A DNA stretch of 64,000 nucleotides from Leucaena leucocephala (GCA_037074615.1 CM073538.1:21353068-21417067); one strand, 5' to 3'; shown: positions 10,539-23,721, counted from the first letter of the stretch. Numbers and translations are program-made. The notes: generated by a model from the letters alone, not told the origin.

Positions 10539-12900
10539 TTTTTAATCCTCACAACCTAATATTCGGATTCTCTCACTCACATACACGCAGGAAGAAAGAA
10601 AGGTTTCTACAAACATTGTCTCAAAAGACGAGACAAAGAATGAAAGCAAGCCTCAGCTTAATCAGCAGAAGAAGATGACAGTTAAGACGTCGCAAGAGAA
10701 AGTAGTTGTGGGAGATTCCTTATGATTTGAGCTTATGAGGCTCAACTAGAAGAAAGGGATATGGGTTCTTCCTATCAGCAACGAGAGACAGATTAGACGA
10801 ACCCACAAAAACTAAATATGGATTTGCTTTGAAGTTACAGGCAAAACGAGATCGACGATTCGTTGAGAAATAAATAAATAAATAATGGAAATGATTGATG
10901 ATTGATTATAGAAGAAGGAGGGACTCGCAGGAGCAGTAAGAATTTGCAAGATTTCTAGTTTGATGAGAAGTCAATCTAAGAATACCATAAAGGCATAAAC
11001 ATGCCACACCCCAACCCCGGTACGCTCTTGTGCTCAATTCGTTTACAGTTACTATTGAAAAGTTATTGACCAAAAAATTGTCGCTCTGGCGATATAAATA
11101 AATTATCACATTTTTTGTATGTCAAAAAAGAATGCAATATATGAAATATGAACGTACAACTACTGTTATGACGGCAGAACAGAGCTTTTTTTTTAATAAT
11201 TATCAACGTGATAGTTGGTTAAAAAAGTGTCTTTTTTTTATGACTATCGTAATAAATACTTAAAAATTATATTGTACCAAAAAATAAATATTAATGATTT
11301 AGCCGTCACCATTGAGATTTATTCTAAACATAAAGGTTTTTTAATTTAGGAAAAATCCCCATAAAATATTAAATGAATTCTAAAATTTTAAAAATATTAT
11401 GTAAATATATAAAATAAATAAATTAATCACAACTATCAATTTAAGATTTCAATATATGTGAAAAAACAAAAAGAATGCCAAGTAGATATTAATTATATTA
11501 GTAACAAAATTTAATAATATATGTGATAATTTTAACAATTTTAATAATAAGATTAATTAAGTGGTTCAAATACTTATATTAGATTATGTGACACTAATTA
11601 CTTTAATAATAAAATTAATAACATATATAATAATTTTAACTATTTTATTGATGAGATTGACTACATCATTTAACAACTTAATAGTACATATATATATTTT
11701 ATTATACTAATAATAAAATTAATAATACTTATACTATTTTAAGTCATAAGTTAATTTTATCTTTTTTTCATAAATATTAAAATTATAAATTGATATTTAT
11801 GACTAATCTATCCTTTAATATATTCATATATTTTTTAAAAAATTTAAAATAAAAATAGTGCTTTTTTTGAAGATTTTTCCTTTAAATTAATCGTAAAAAA
11901 TTATATTAAAATTATCATTTTGTTTATTTATCAAAAATCAATCATTTGATACGTACTGTCTCAACTCAATTAAATCTCAATTTCTAAAGCTCATCTTAAT
12001 ATGATCCAAGCCCCTATAATTTTGATTTTATTCTAACTCCACCCCTAATCATTGATTTAACCTAACTTAATCTGGATAGTTTATATTGATCCCTAACATT
12101 TAAAAAATAATTTTAATTCTTATAATTATATTTTTTAAAATATAGTAATTATAATTTAAAATTGTTAAAATTATAAAAAATAAATTATGCGGAATTATAT
12201 TTTAAATATTGAGTTTTAAATAAATTAAAATGATAAAGATTGAATTAGATTAACATTTATAAATTGAATTTTAACTCATAACTCATAACTTTATTTTTAT
12301 GTTAATTTAATAAAATATAAATTATATATTTAGTTCACATATTCTTAGATATGATAAAAAACAAATTCATATAATTCTCATTACACATCTTATTCTCGTA
12401 TGAACTAAATACGACATGAATGTGTTCCATCCTAGAAAAAAAAAATACTTACTCCAACCCCCTTTCACATTGATTATAGTCAAAGTTTTGTACTAGTTAA
12501 AAAATAGTTCCAACAAATTCACTTTCAATCCATTTCATAAAAGATAATATATTATATTTTAAAAATTATAGATCACCACAACGATGCTTCTCGGCCTTGT
12601 GTGAGTGTGACTTGACCTTGGGTCTTTCTGATTTTGGAATTTTTTTTTCAATTAACAAGGAACTAAAGAAGTTAGTTATTAAAAATAATTGATCTGATAA
12701 TGAATGTATTTTCATTCTCATTGTATAAATTTCAAAACAAATCAAATCATAGCAGCAAACATATCCTTAGAGCAATGGGGGGGAGGATTTAGAGATATCG
12801 GTTTTAGAGGTGGATGCGATTGTATATATTCTTGATGTTGATAATTTTTTTTGTAAAAATATTTTTAGAATGGGGTTAATCTAAAGTAAAACTAAATTTT
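10539..12900. other. Former IRX10-L promoter and AT-rich intergenic DNA
   Basis: The first 350 bases or so are relatively GC-rich and probably were promoter and leader of the IRX10-L gene. The remainder is very AT-rich with short ORFs that lack protein-like composition. Confidence 0.4.
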
Positions 12901-12919
12901 TTTTCTTCATATACAATAT

Positions 12920-13095
12920 TAATATTAGATAAAGTCAGTTGTTAACTATTCTTATACATAAATTTAAGAGTTAGGATATCTCTATAAATACTGTGACTTA
13001 AACTATAATAAAATAATACTCTATAGGGATCAAACACATTCAAAATAGTTGTATTTTTCATTCATTCACTAGCTAAACCTACAGCTACGACCATG
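12920..13095 (-). repeat. SINE-like family 1, copy 1 (partial)
   Basis: Shares actataataaaataatactc, a 'gggatcaaacac' box and 'cactagctaaacctac' with the fuller copies downstream. On the minus strand this reads as a B-box-like gtttgatccc, so the element probably lies in minus orientation. Confidence 0.5.
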
Positions 13096-13124
13096 TTATT
13101 GCCAACTTTTTTTTATATAAAAAA

Positions 13125-13265
13125 TTTAAGTGGGTTCGATATCAGTCTTCTACTAAAGTTAGTGTAACCCTATGACTCAGACAACACTTACAGAGAACAT
13201 ACGATATTTCATATTAAAAAACCCTCATAATGGTAGGCGAAATTAAACTCGTATTCTTATGAAAT
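13125..13265 (-). repeat. SINE-like family 2, copy 1
   Basis: The reverse complement has 'aagaatacgagtttaatttcg', 'gaaatatcgta' and 'gactgatatcgaaccca'. These line up with 27075-27235 (+), which has aagaatacgagttcgatttc, agcgatatcgta and gactgatactgaatcta. The gagttcgattt core resembles a tRNA B-box. Confidence 0.5.
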
Positions 13266-13316
13266 ACGAGCTCATTCTTCATTATCTATGCCAACTCTCA
13301 TTAGTTGTTCTTAACA

Positions 13317-13600
13317 ACATTTTTTTGGTACAAAAAATTTTAAAAAGGGGTTGGGCTTACCAACGATCTAAGAGCAGGGCAAAGTCTCTCTTCCTCTTAA
13401 GCGATATTAATGTCAGGCAAGGCGAACTATATATTATCTTCAAGTGTAAACTTAAGTGTCCAATAGCTAGGATACCTCTCTAAATACTAATTAGAATTAC
13501 AACAAAATGATATTCCCCAAAAATTGAACACGCTCCAAATAATTATATATCTCACACTTTTATTAGTTGAACTTATAGAAGATGGGTTTCTTGACAACTT
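13317..13600 (-). repeat. SINE-like family 1, copy 2
   Basis: Near full-length copy bounded on the + strand by 'ttttttggtacaaaaaat' and 'tgacaacttg'. It carries the family landmarks ggggttgggctta, gcgatattaatg, ggatacctctcta and tacaacaaaatgatattcc. Nearest relative is the adjacent copy at 13602. Confidence 0.6.
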
Positions 13601-13601
13601 G

Positions 13602-13880
13602 TTTTTTTTTTTGTACAAGAAATTTTTGAAAAGGGGTTAGGCTCACCTACGATCTAAAAGTAGGGCGAAATCTCCCTTCCTCCTAAGAGATATTAATATT
13701 AGGTATAGTGAACTGTTTATTATCCTCAGGCGTAAATTTAGATACCTAGAAATTAAGATACCTCCCCAAACTCTGTGATTGAAACTACAATAAAATAATA
13801 CTCTCTAGATATTAAATATATTTTAAATATTTATATATCTTATATCTTCGTCAACTGAACTCGTGTTTTCTGACAACTTG
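13602..13880 (-). repeat. SINE-like family 1, copy 3 (head-to-tail with copy 2)
   Basis: Directly follows copy 2 and also ends in 'tctgacaacttg'. Landmarks are ggggttaggctcacc, gagatattaat, gatacctcccc and ctacaataaaataatactc. Two same-orientation copies side by side suggest nested or tandem duplication. Confidence 0.6.
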
Positions 13881-13899
13881 ATAAAGCTGCAACCTGCAG

Positions 13900-15770
13900 G
13901 CATCCTTCGCTACCTTCAATTTGGGCTTCGTTTTAGGCCCAAAAATTTTCAGACTTCTCTACAGAGTTATTGATTCATTCGTGGGCCTCAAAATCGGAAA
14001 AACAAGAGTTTGATTCATTTGAGATTAGAGGAACCCCCAGAATCCATATTATCTATATTTAGTATATAATAATATTTTAAAATTATATAATATTATCTTT
14101 AATAGAAAGATAGTTGTGTTTAGACAAAAATTAGAGGACTTATATTTTTTATGCTAATTACATAATTTATTTTTTATTTCATGTTAGTTGAAAATCAAAT
14201 TTATACTATTTTAGAAAAAAATACTCAGGTACTAAGTAAGAAAGTTAAATATAAATAGGTCCTCTAAATTTTATTTTATACTAGTATGTCCTAATTCCTA
14301 AAAGATTTAATATTTATAAGTTAAACTTTTGTATTTACAAGCCAATTTTTCAATTTAATATTTACAAGTTGATTTGTATTATTTATAAGTTAAACTAGTA
14401 AACATTAATTACATAGGAAAAATTAATAAATAAATATTAATTACTCTCAAAATAAATTATATTATGGATATAAGGGAATAATTTTTTTTCACCTACAAAG
14501 TTTTGACAATGAACCTTGAAGAGAATTGGATTATTTTTACTGAACTTCAAGTCAACAACAGTTGGTATTATCATTTTTTTTAAAATTGCCTTAATTCAAA
14601 ATCAATTTTTTTTAAAAAAAACTTAAAATTTGGATTAACCATATAAAAATTAATTAGTTCAAATATCTGAAGGTCGAATTCAAAATGATGTCCTTTTTGG
14701 GTAAAGATATTAACCATTCATTCTTTAGCCTTTAATGTGTTATGTGTCATAGCCACCACGTCGATTTAATTAATGATTCGATTGATTGGTATGAGTAATT
14801 TTGTGAGTGGGAAGAGGATTTTGCTCAATAATAAAAATTTTTAGGAGGAAAATGATGATCCCAAGTTTTATTTTTTTTTAAAATTAAAAAAAATTAAAAA
14901 AGAGATGTAATATTAATATATTTATAATTTTTTAATATTTAATATTATCTATATATTATATTTTATTAAAATATTTTATAAAATAATATAAGAGTAAATT
15001 TATTTATATAAAAATATTTTTTCTCTTTATTTTTTAAACTAAATAAAATAATATGAAAATATTTTCCCTTCCTTCTCTTAATATTAATCTAAATAAAATA
15101 ATAATAAAATTTTTTATTTTTTTTTCTTCTCTTTCCTTTATTAAAATGTCTCCATTCTCTTCCCTTCTATTCAAGCAAACATACTTTTAAGTCAATAACA
15201 ACCCCTTTTCACACATGTGCCTCCAACAACAAAATCGCATATTCTCGGTATATTCTTTACACACACATGAGTCCCTATTGTCCGATGCCGTCAAGATTAG
15301 GATGTATCTCCGAATTTAAAAAATATTAATTAAAATCAACAATAAAATTTAAATTTATAATTTTATAAATTATGAGCATTGAGCATTTTTTATATAAAAA
15401 ACTTAGATAAATAAAGTATTAAAAAATAACATGCTAAAATCAAGGTATATCTCAAAAGAGTAATGAGCATTTTGTTTCATGTTAATATGCATCCTCACTG
15501 TATTCGTTTTCACATATTATATAAAACTATAACATAACAATTTTGTTTTGTTTTACTTTACAAATGTCACAAAGCAACCCTGGTCAAATAGTATTTGATG
15601 TTTGATGTTCTACGTAATATTCTTTCACATTTTAGAAGTCTATAAAATATTTTAAAGTTATATAGTATTAAACATTATAATATTATTTTTTATATATATT
15701 TAGTATTTTAATTTTATTTGTAGTTTAATCTTATATTAGCATGTGACTTATCAGCAGCTTCAATCGATGA
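13900..15770. other. AT-rich intergenic DNA
   Basis: No gene, RNA or well-defined repeat recognised. Mostly poly-A/T runs and short ORFs. Confidence 0.4.
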
Positions 15771-15775
15771 ACAAT

Positions 15776-17128
15776 GCCTCCTAACTTCAGTCCTACTCTT
15801 ACCTCGGATTTTCCGAACTCCTCCCTTTGTCGTCATGTGTCTCATTCTCTCTCAGAACTATCCCACTTGTTTAAAGTGCAATACATATTTGACAGCAGCA
15901 CATAATCCCCACTTTCTATACGGGTTATATTTGAAATGGCAATTTCACCTAGTTCCGTGTTTCGGTGTGTTCTACAACCACTAAGAAGTGCCCTCCAGAT
16001 TACAACATCTGGCTTCGTTGGCATCTCCTTAATAATACCGTAAGCCTCTTCTAAGAGCCCTGATCTCCCCAAGAGATCAACCATGGCTCCATAATGCTCC
16101 AATTGTGGCTGAATCGAGAAACAAGCCTGCATCAAATTGAAGTATCTGCGACCTTCTTCAACCAAACCACAATGGCTACAAGCTGTGAGGGTCCCAATTA
16201 AGGTAATTGAATCAGGGAAAATGTTTTCCATCTTCATCCTTGAAAATACTGCAAATGCATACAAAGCAAGTCCATGAGTTGCCAGCTATCATTGCGTTCC
16301 AAACACAAACGTCGTCACCCCTGGCGCTTTCAAAAAGTTCTATAGCCACATTGGTTCTGCCACAGTTTGCCTAAATGTCAATCAATGCCGAACTTAATAT
16401 ATAGTTTAGTTCTATTCTATTCTCAATTAACAAATTCTGAACCCATTTAGCATAACTGAGAGCCCCTAGGAGTGCACATCCGGCGATCATGGAAGCAAAT
16501 GGGAACCCATCAGGTTCAATCTCTGATGAGCTTAGCAGCTCCTTCAAAAGACTTATGGCATCATCGAATCGCAAGTTTTTCACATAGCCTCCAATCATGG
16601 AGTTCCACGAGATCACATTTCGAGCAGGCATTTTGTCGGACACCAGTTTTCATAATGCTTCCGATTATTAAATTCATGGTGAACAGATCAGGATCCGAAC
16701 ATAAAACCCAATCTACAACTTGCTGGGTAATATGATTGAGACGAAGATGCGCATACGTCGAAATTAGGGATTCCACGAGAGATGGGTAGATTCCATGGCG
16801 TGAGTATTAGCCGCAGTTCTAAAATCCTTAGAAATTCTAAAAGCCTCGAGAACACGGGAGAGACCCTTGTGATCATCTGAGATATGTTCAAAAGAAGAAG
16901 ATTTGTTTGAATGAGATTTTCTTTCAGGAATTGGTAGGCATGAGCAAAACACATACATTTCAGGAAGTAAAATGAGGGAGGGAAAATACCAGTGAGAAAA
17001 TCGTGCGAGTCAGAAGAGGATAAGAGCTGTCACCATGAACCATTGGTATATAGCTTACGTGACTCGGAAGAAGAAGCAAATCTCTTGGCTCTGTATCCTG
17101 CCCTCCACAATGTCGCCGTCGTTTTCAT
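15776..17128 (-). pseudogene. Broken pentatricopeptide-repeat gene (PLS class, E domain)
   Basis: Organellar RNA-binding PPR protein, similar by eye to the At5g50990 group. Possible ATG at 17128 (MKTTATLWRAGYRAKRF), but TGA follows soon. Recognisable PPR blocks sit in several frames: DHKGLSRVLEAFRIS near 16860, MESLISTYAHLRL near 16770, PARNVISWNSMIGGYVKN near 16625, and SITLIGTLTACSHCGLVEEG with KPDVVIWRALLSGCRTH (E-motif region) between 16264 and 15842. A stop (ID-I-TAG, where the family has Tyr) falls near 16372. Frameshifts occur near 16285 and after SERE at 15842, beyond which GVRKIRGKSRTE continues in another frame. No intron is needed. Multiple independent lesions make this a pseudogene rather than one sequencing error. 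Confidence 0.85.
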
Positions 17129-17544
17129 CACTGATCCTCCCTGTTCTTCTGCAATGTTATAAATATTATGTAAGTTATGGAGTTGTTTATCATTATCAAA
17201 TTTACATTTAGCGTTCGTATTAAATTTACACAGGAAAACAAGAAATAGGATCCCACATCGTTAGTTAAAGCAATTTTCTGTCCAATTTGAAATTAACCAA
17301 TTTATGCCATTGCATATCACGAGTTAATCTTGGGTATATTTCTAATATTTATTAATAATTATTTTTATTAATATTCTTTTAATAATAATTAAAAAAATAT
17401 TTTTGTTATAAGATAAAAATTATGTAACTCCTTTACTATTATTCTTGGGAAAAAATGTATATATTAGACTTGTAATTCTTTTTATAATTGAAAGATTAAA
17501 TCCCAAAAATATGTTTTTTTAGGGGACCCACAAAGATAGAGGAG

Positions 17545-17830
17545 TCATATTTTTTTGGGATAAAATTTAAAAAAAAATAGTTAGATTCACCCACGATCGA
17601 ATGATAAGGTGAAGTCTTATTTATTTCTAAATAATATTAATGTCGAGTAGGGTGAGTCGTTAATGATTATCAGGCATAAACCTAGATACTAAAGAGCTAT
17701 AATGCATCTCTAAGTGTCGCAACTAGAACTACAATAAAATGATACTTCCTATAGATCGAATATACTCTAAATAAGCATATGTCTCACCCTTCGTGAGCTA
17801 AACCTATGGATGATGTGTATAAAGGAGTCA
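17545..17830 (-). repeat. SINE-like family 1, copy 4
   Basis: Landmarks are cacccacgatcgaatgataagg, aatattaatgtcgagtagggtgag, ctacaataaaatgatacttcc and 'cacccttcgtgagctaaacc'. On the minus strand the end reads tagctcacgaagggtgag ... tattcgatctatagg, resembling the A- and B-boxes of a tRNA-derived SINE about 40 bases apart. Confidence 0.6.
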
Positions 17831-17836
17831 TGTTAT

Positions 17837-18065
17837 TATTTTTTTATATAATAATTTTTTAAAAGGGGTTGTGTCTACTTATAATATAAAGGTAAGGCAA
17901 AGTCACTCTTTTTCATAGGCGATATTATTATCGATTAGGGTGAATTGTCTATTACTATCAAATATAAATTTAGGTACTCAAAAGGTAAGATATCTCCTTA
18001 AATTCTATTACTGAAATTATAATAAAATAATATTTTTTAAAAATTAAATACGTTTAAAATAAAGT
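17837..18065 (-). repeat. SINE-like family 1, copy 5
   Basis: Follows copy 4 head-to-tail: aaaaggggttgtgtctact, aggcgatattattatcg, gatatctcctta and ataataaaataatatttt. More decayed than copy 4. Confidence 0.5.
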
Positions 18066-18239
18066 CATGATATTAAATAAAAAACTGTTATTGTTGATGA
18101 TGGGTTTAGTGGTGGTTTTAATTTGGAGCATTCTCGAAGGCCCAATTTTATTTGCCAAGTTAATGGTCTCATAGTACACATGGCAGTTTTATTTATCAAA
18201 TTTTAAAAAGAAAATACCCGTGAAAATATGGTAGGAAGA

Positions 18240-18415
18240 ACATGAAATGCATGAGAGGAATGAAAGCTGGTACCTCCTGAGAACCCGAGACTGTAACGTT
18301 GGGAATTCGACTCCAACGACCTTCTTTTATGACTATTTATATCTCATTAATAGGGGCTTGTGGACTTTTACACTAGGAGACTATATAAATCGAAGTTGCG
18401 ATAAAAAATACGTCA
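18240..18415 (+). repeat. SINE-like element of a third type
   Basis: GC-richer island in AT-rich DNA with 'gctggtacctcctgagaacc' and, about 30 bases on, 'gggaattcgactccaac', a plausible A-box/B-box pair. Single copy in this window, so the call rests on the motif alone. Confidence 0.3.
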
Positions 18416-18419
18416 TATA

Positions 18420-20075
18420 ACATTATTTATGTTTAAATATAATTTTATAAAAAAATTAATTTGATAGAAATTAGTTTAAATAATATAATAAAAAATCAAT
18501 TTTAAAATATCTAAATATAAATAAAAATTCAAAATCCCAAAATTAGTAAAAATTGTTTTAACTTTAACAAAAGTTTCTGGACAAAATCATTTTTATCGAA
18601 AACTAATCTAAACACCGTGGCTCCAATGAGAAATTTGAAATGGGGAATATTTTTTTTTAAATTAAATTTAAAGAATTAATAAAATTCGGTTACAAAATTT
18701 TAACAAAGAGAATATATAAAATAAAAAATTAAGAAAAAATGATTTAAAATTTTTAACCACATTTGTCTAATTTTTTTAAAAAAAATTAAAAAAAAATTCC
18801 TTCCCCACTCTTTTCTAATTTTTACTTTCATTGATGAAACGTAATAAATATAATAAATAATTTATATATTATATTTATATATATAATAATTATAAAATTA
18901 TTAAGAGATAATATTAAAATTCTATTAATTTTTTATTTTTTTTAATTTTATAATATATATATAAATGAGATAAAATTTTTTGTGATTTATAAATTAAAAA
19001 ATAATAATTATAATATGAATATTATAAATAAAAAATAAAAAAATTTAAATAAAAAAATAGTGATATATTTATTAATTTTTAATTAATTTTTTTATCCTTT
19101 TGAATTAAATAAAAAATTTTATTTTTCTTCTTTTATCTTTGTACTTATAACCTCTTATATTTTTTATATCTTCTTTTACATTAATTTAATTTATTTTTTT
19201 TTAAGTTGAACTAAATAAAACCTAAATTCCTTTCCCAAACAGCTTATAAGAAATTGCATAAATAAAAGACTACGGAATTATATAGAATAATTGTCTTGGA
19301 CAATTTTGCCGTCACCGAATGTCACACCGCAGACTGAGATAAGATAACGTCAGTTGGCAAGCGAATTCAGTAAGATACCGTGGACATCGATAAGCTTAAC
19401 CCCGTCTTTATTTCATTTCCCCCCTCTCATTTCGGGAAAATTTGCATCATTAATAGATTAATTAACTAATAAATCATTCCCATGATTTGTGTGCCCATCA
19501 ACGAATAATTAGATGTCCATATAATATACGAGGGATAATAATGTTAGTATACTCCTCTTGATTTTAAATATAAAATTAGATAATTAATTTATAAAAATTA
19601 AAAAATAAATTACATTAATTATTTATATTTAACTAAAATATATATCACTTCTAATTATTTTTATGAGAAATTATTCTCAAGTGTAAAATCTTTTATCAAG
19701 AGAATTTAAGAAAGGTATTATAAATTATAGAAATAAAATAAATAAAAATTTAAAATTAAAATAAATAAAATACTATTTTTTACTTTTAGATGAGGGAGAG
19801 TAATAAGTTTAAGATATTAAAAATTAAACCTACCATAAATAGGTTGAGGTGGTGGTTCAAACCAAAGTCAACTTATTAAAAAGAAATATTTAATTAAAAT
19901 ATGTAAAAATATTTATATAGAGTTATAAAAAAGTAATTTTAAATATGAAAAATATTAATTTATAGATAAATAGAATATTAATATTTAAATGCAAACTAAT
20001 ATATTTTTTATTTTTTTTTACTCAAAGTAAGGTTTTAGGTTTAGGGAAAAAAGTATAACTCAGCTCTTAATATAA
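18420..20075. other. AT-rich intergenic DNA
   Basis: No gene seen. A GC-richer patch at about 19290-19440 could be an old promoter or conserved non-coding block, but nothing in it is recognisable. Confidence 0.4.
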
Positions 20076-20079
20076 CAAA

Positions 20080-20515
20080 GTGCTTATTTGAAAAATCCTA
20101 AATTTTTTAAAATATTTTAGCTTAAAATTTTAATTTAATTTTTTTAAAAAATAAATTATTATATTTATCTAAAATAATTTTAGATTAAATTATAATTTAA
20201 AATTAAAATTTTATATAAGTTATAAATACTAACTTTTAAAATGATAAAAGAATTTATAAACTACCTAATTAATATTTTATTTTTTGTATACTCTCTCTCA
20301 TCTCTCTCTATTTTTTTATATTCTCTCTCCTGTTTTTTTACTATTTTTCACTATCTCTTCTTTTTATATTTTTTAATAAAATCATATTTTTTTAAATAAT
20401 TTTTTAATAATAATTATCTAAATATTTATTTATTTATAAATATTTATCTATTTTTTTAAATTTTTTACAAATTACTTTTTTTATAAATATTTTTTAAAAT
20501 TGTTATATAAACAAG
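20080..20515. repeat. MITE-like AT-rich family, copy 1
   Basis: Shares with three other copies the order: 'agattaaattataatttaaaa', 'attttatataagtta', a CT-rich middle (ctctctcatctctctc) and 'aataattatctaaatattta'. No coding potential. Confidence 0.5.
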
Positions 20516-20559
20516 TCGAAATTAAAAGATGGACTTATTGGTTGGGTTTTAAACTTCGA

Positions 20560-20980
20560 TAATAAGAATGAAAGAAAGAAATAAAAAGCGGGAAGGAAGA
20601 AAGAAAGAAAGAAAGGAAGAGTGCGAAAGAAGGAAAGTGAAGTAGTAATGGGGAAAGTACATAAGGGTAACAGGCTTTAGAGCAGAGACAAGGGGGCCCC
20701 ACTGAAACGCTGTACTTGCCTCTGCCATTCATTCAACACTTTACTTTTACTTCATTTCGTTTTAATTAAATTAATTAATTATAAATATGAATGAATATTT
20801 CTGCGTCGCTGCTGAGCACTGGCTTGTCGCATTGCCCATGCTCCAACGCCTCAGTGAGATTTGCTCTGATCACTTTTCAGTCTTCTGCCACCCTACCCCA
20901 CTCTCCTCCTACTATCTCATTTCATCTTTCTCCCCATCTCTTCTCTTTTCTTTTGTGTTTTCTTTTTTACTTTTGATCCT
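20560..20980. other. GA/CT-rich and GC-richer patch 2.8 kb upstream of LFY
   Basis: A purine tract (gaaagaaagaaagaaaggaag, about 20570-20640) is followed by non-repetitive sequence with ordinary base composition up to about 20900. The short ORFs overlapping it look like chance or low complexity. It could be a distal regulatory region; nothing more specific can be read. Confidence 0.25.
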
Positions 20981-20994
20981 TCTAATTTAATTTA

Positions 20995-21350
20995 GTGTGT
21001 ATTTGATAATTCTTTAAACTATAATTTTTAAAAAAATTAACTTAAATTATAGTTTTAAAAAAATAAAAATAAATAATTATATTTATTTAAATAAATTTTT
21101 AGATTAAATTATAATTTAAAATTAAAATTTTATATAAACTATTAAGATTAATTTCTAAAATAATAAAAAAATTTATAGACCATCCAATTACTATTTTATC
21201 TTTATTTTTTCTTATATTATCTCTTTTTTTTTTATCCTCTCTCTTCTCTTTTATCTCTTATATATTCTCTCTTCCCTACTCTCTCTTATCTCTTCTATTT
21301 TTTATAAGTAATTTTTTTAATTTTTTATCTAAATAGACCTTTAATTTAAT
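20995..21350. repeat. MITE-like AT-rich family, copy 2
   Basis: Starts 'gtgtgtatttgataattctttaaac' and ends 'ttatctaaatagacc'. Central 'agattaaattataatttaaaattaaaattttatataa' is nearly identical to copy 1 (quoted here as two joined landmarks). Confidence 0.5.
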
Positions 21351-21967
21351 TAGTAATGTTTTGTATTCGAATTTCAATATATAATTATAATAAGTATTTA
21401 AAGGTAATGAGATTTTTTTTCTTATAAATATATATATTCTTATAAATTAGATTAGTAAATTATTAATAAAGTCATATACTGAGTAAATAAATACAAAAAA
21501 TGTTGCAAGGGATGTAACTCTTGAACTTCTACAAAAGCTTTCATCTTTTAAGCTACCAAACATTTGCCTCCCACTTGTTTTCTAGTTTGTTTTTAATCCT
21601 TTTCATCAATTCTTTCATTATTTATTTTAATAGAAGGGGAGAATATTTCTCAACTGATAAGTGATAGGAGAATGATTATTTTCGAGTATAGAGATAATTA
21701 AAATAAATTTTATTTATTTTAATATTTTTTATATAAAGAATATGATTTAAATTTAATATATTATATTTAAAGAAATTAAATATTTATTAACTATACTTAA
21801 TTTGCTTGATAATTTTTTATTATTTTAACATCATCAATAATATTATTAATATTGAAATTCAATGCATCATCCCATATACCATGTATCACCCCAATATTTT
21901 ATATCAGTATAATAGAAGAAAAACATATAATTTTTGGTACACCAGCTTTACCTTAATTATTTATTTA

Positions 21968-22400
21968 GTATGTGTTTAAGAATAGTCTAAACTTATATTT
22001 TAAATCAGCAAAATTTAGATTTTAAAATTTTTTAAAATAAATAGCTATATTTGTTCAAACATATTTTTAGATTAAATTATAGTTTTAAATTAAAATTTTA
22101 GATAAGTTTATCAGAGTAACTTATAGAATAGTAAAAGAGTTTATGAATTAACCAAATATTATATTACTTATATTTTTTTACACCATCTCTCCTATATTCT
22201 ATAATATCTTATATTTCATCATTTAATACTTATACAATTTTTTATAATTTAACAATAATAAAAATATTTTTAGAAATAACTATCCAAATACTCTTTTATT
22301 TAAAACTATTTTTTTTATAAACTCTCCTTCAATTTTTTTTAAAAGCTATCCATTTTTTTTTATAAATCTATTTCTAAAATTTTATCTAAATGAAATTTTA
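21968..22400. repeat. MITE-like AT-rich family, copy 3
   Basis: Starts 'tatgtgtttaagaatagtc', then 'agattaaattatagtttta', 'gagtaacttatagaat', 'agaaataactatccaaat' and a 'tctaaaattttatctaaat' end. Confidence 0.5.
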
Positions 22401-23164
22401 ATTTAAAAAATATGATTTAAAACATATCAGTTTGTCTAGTCTTTTATCTGATCAATTTAGTTTTTATAGTTTCTTAATTTTCAAAATTTGGGCAATATAT
22501 ATATATATATCTAACATCTCTATAGTATAAAAATTATAAAAAAAAAGTACATTAATTATAAATTCTAAACATGGTCTTGTCTCAAATCATGAGTCCGCGT
22601 TAGGTACATAGGCTCACATCATAAAGAGTTGCTTGATTCCTCGAATGTTCAAACAAAAGAGTGAATATATCCCTCCCCTCGCATAAAGGACAATTTGGAA
22701 TTTTGCGTTTCTTTTCATAAAATATTAAAATTTTTATAAATAATAAATATCTATATAAAATTTATAAATATTAATTTATAATATAAATGTTAATATTAAA
22801 ATTTATAAAAGTTAAAAAAAAAATTATAAGTACACATACATATTTTAAACATTAATATCATATATATAATAAATATAATTAGATAATTTGATATAATAAA
22901 TATATAAATATATAAATATTGTTAATTATCTATATATCAATCCCAGATTTGATAGGTTATATGTACACAAAAACAAAATTGAAAGGATATATGGTTGATA
23001 GTTGGGATATTAAACAAACATGAAAGCTTATGAAATTTTGTTATTAAATTCTAAAGGTAATATAAAGGAGTTACTTGTATCTGATCACTGGGAGAATTTT
23101 GTGTAATTTAATTTATTACTAGTGTTGCAAAGGTTAACATGGTTTGTGTTGGATTAATTTAAGC

Positions 23165-23172
23165 AACAGTTG
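23165..23172 (-). promoter_or_regulatory. GAMYB-like site in the LFY promoter
   Basis: The minus strand reads CAACTGTT, seven of eight bases of the CAACTGTC gibberellin-response motif described in the Arabidopsis LFY promoter. It lies about 550 bases upstream of the LFY ATG. An eight-base near-match is weak evidence by itself. Confidence 0.3.
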
Positions 23173-23585
23173 ACCTGTCCGAAAGGCCAGATTACTTGTA
23201 GTGCTGAATGAGGGAACAAACGATGCTAATTATGGAATAACACGCACACCCTTTGAAGGGAGAAACACAAAAAAATAATGTAATAATATGAATAATTAAC
23301 GGTCAAATCATTGGTCAAACCTTGCCCAAATCCAAGACATCCGCTTACCTGGCAAATCTTGTAGATCGCGATGGCATGAACCACAGGCCGTAGCAGCAGA
23401 GTCTCTAGTTCTCTACTGTTCAGACCATTAGAGACAAAACAACACCCAACAGCTAGTTCGGTTCATTTGTGACTGCCCGGTCCCATCTGGTTAACTATCT
23501 CTGAACTTCCAATAACGACCCCACACAATTCCTCAACTAATCTCGGGGAATCAGACTCACGCACAAGGGCATTTTCGGGATTCCA

Positions 23586-23593
23586 CTATTTAA
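23586..23593 (+). promoter_or_regulatory. Probable TATA box of LFY
   Basis: ctatttaa followed by a pyrimidine-rich patch (acccctcctcctccccttctc), about 130 bases before the LFY start codon. Position and flanks suit a plant core promoter with a leader of roughly 100 bases. Confidence 0.5.
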
Positions 23594-23721
23594 CCCACCC
23601 CTCCTCCTCCCCTTCTCTCATCTTTCTCTGCCCTTTTAAGTGTTTACACAGGAAATTCCGCCACAAACAGTACTTCTCTCGCTTCCTCCCCTCCCATTTT
23701 CCGATTATTGTTTGTCTTTCC

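Noticed and set aside
18240..18415. Possible tRNA gene from B-box-like gggaattcgactcc
   Set aside because: No acceptor stem or cloverleaf can be paired; kept only as a SINE-like repeat.
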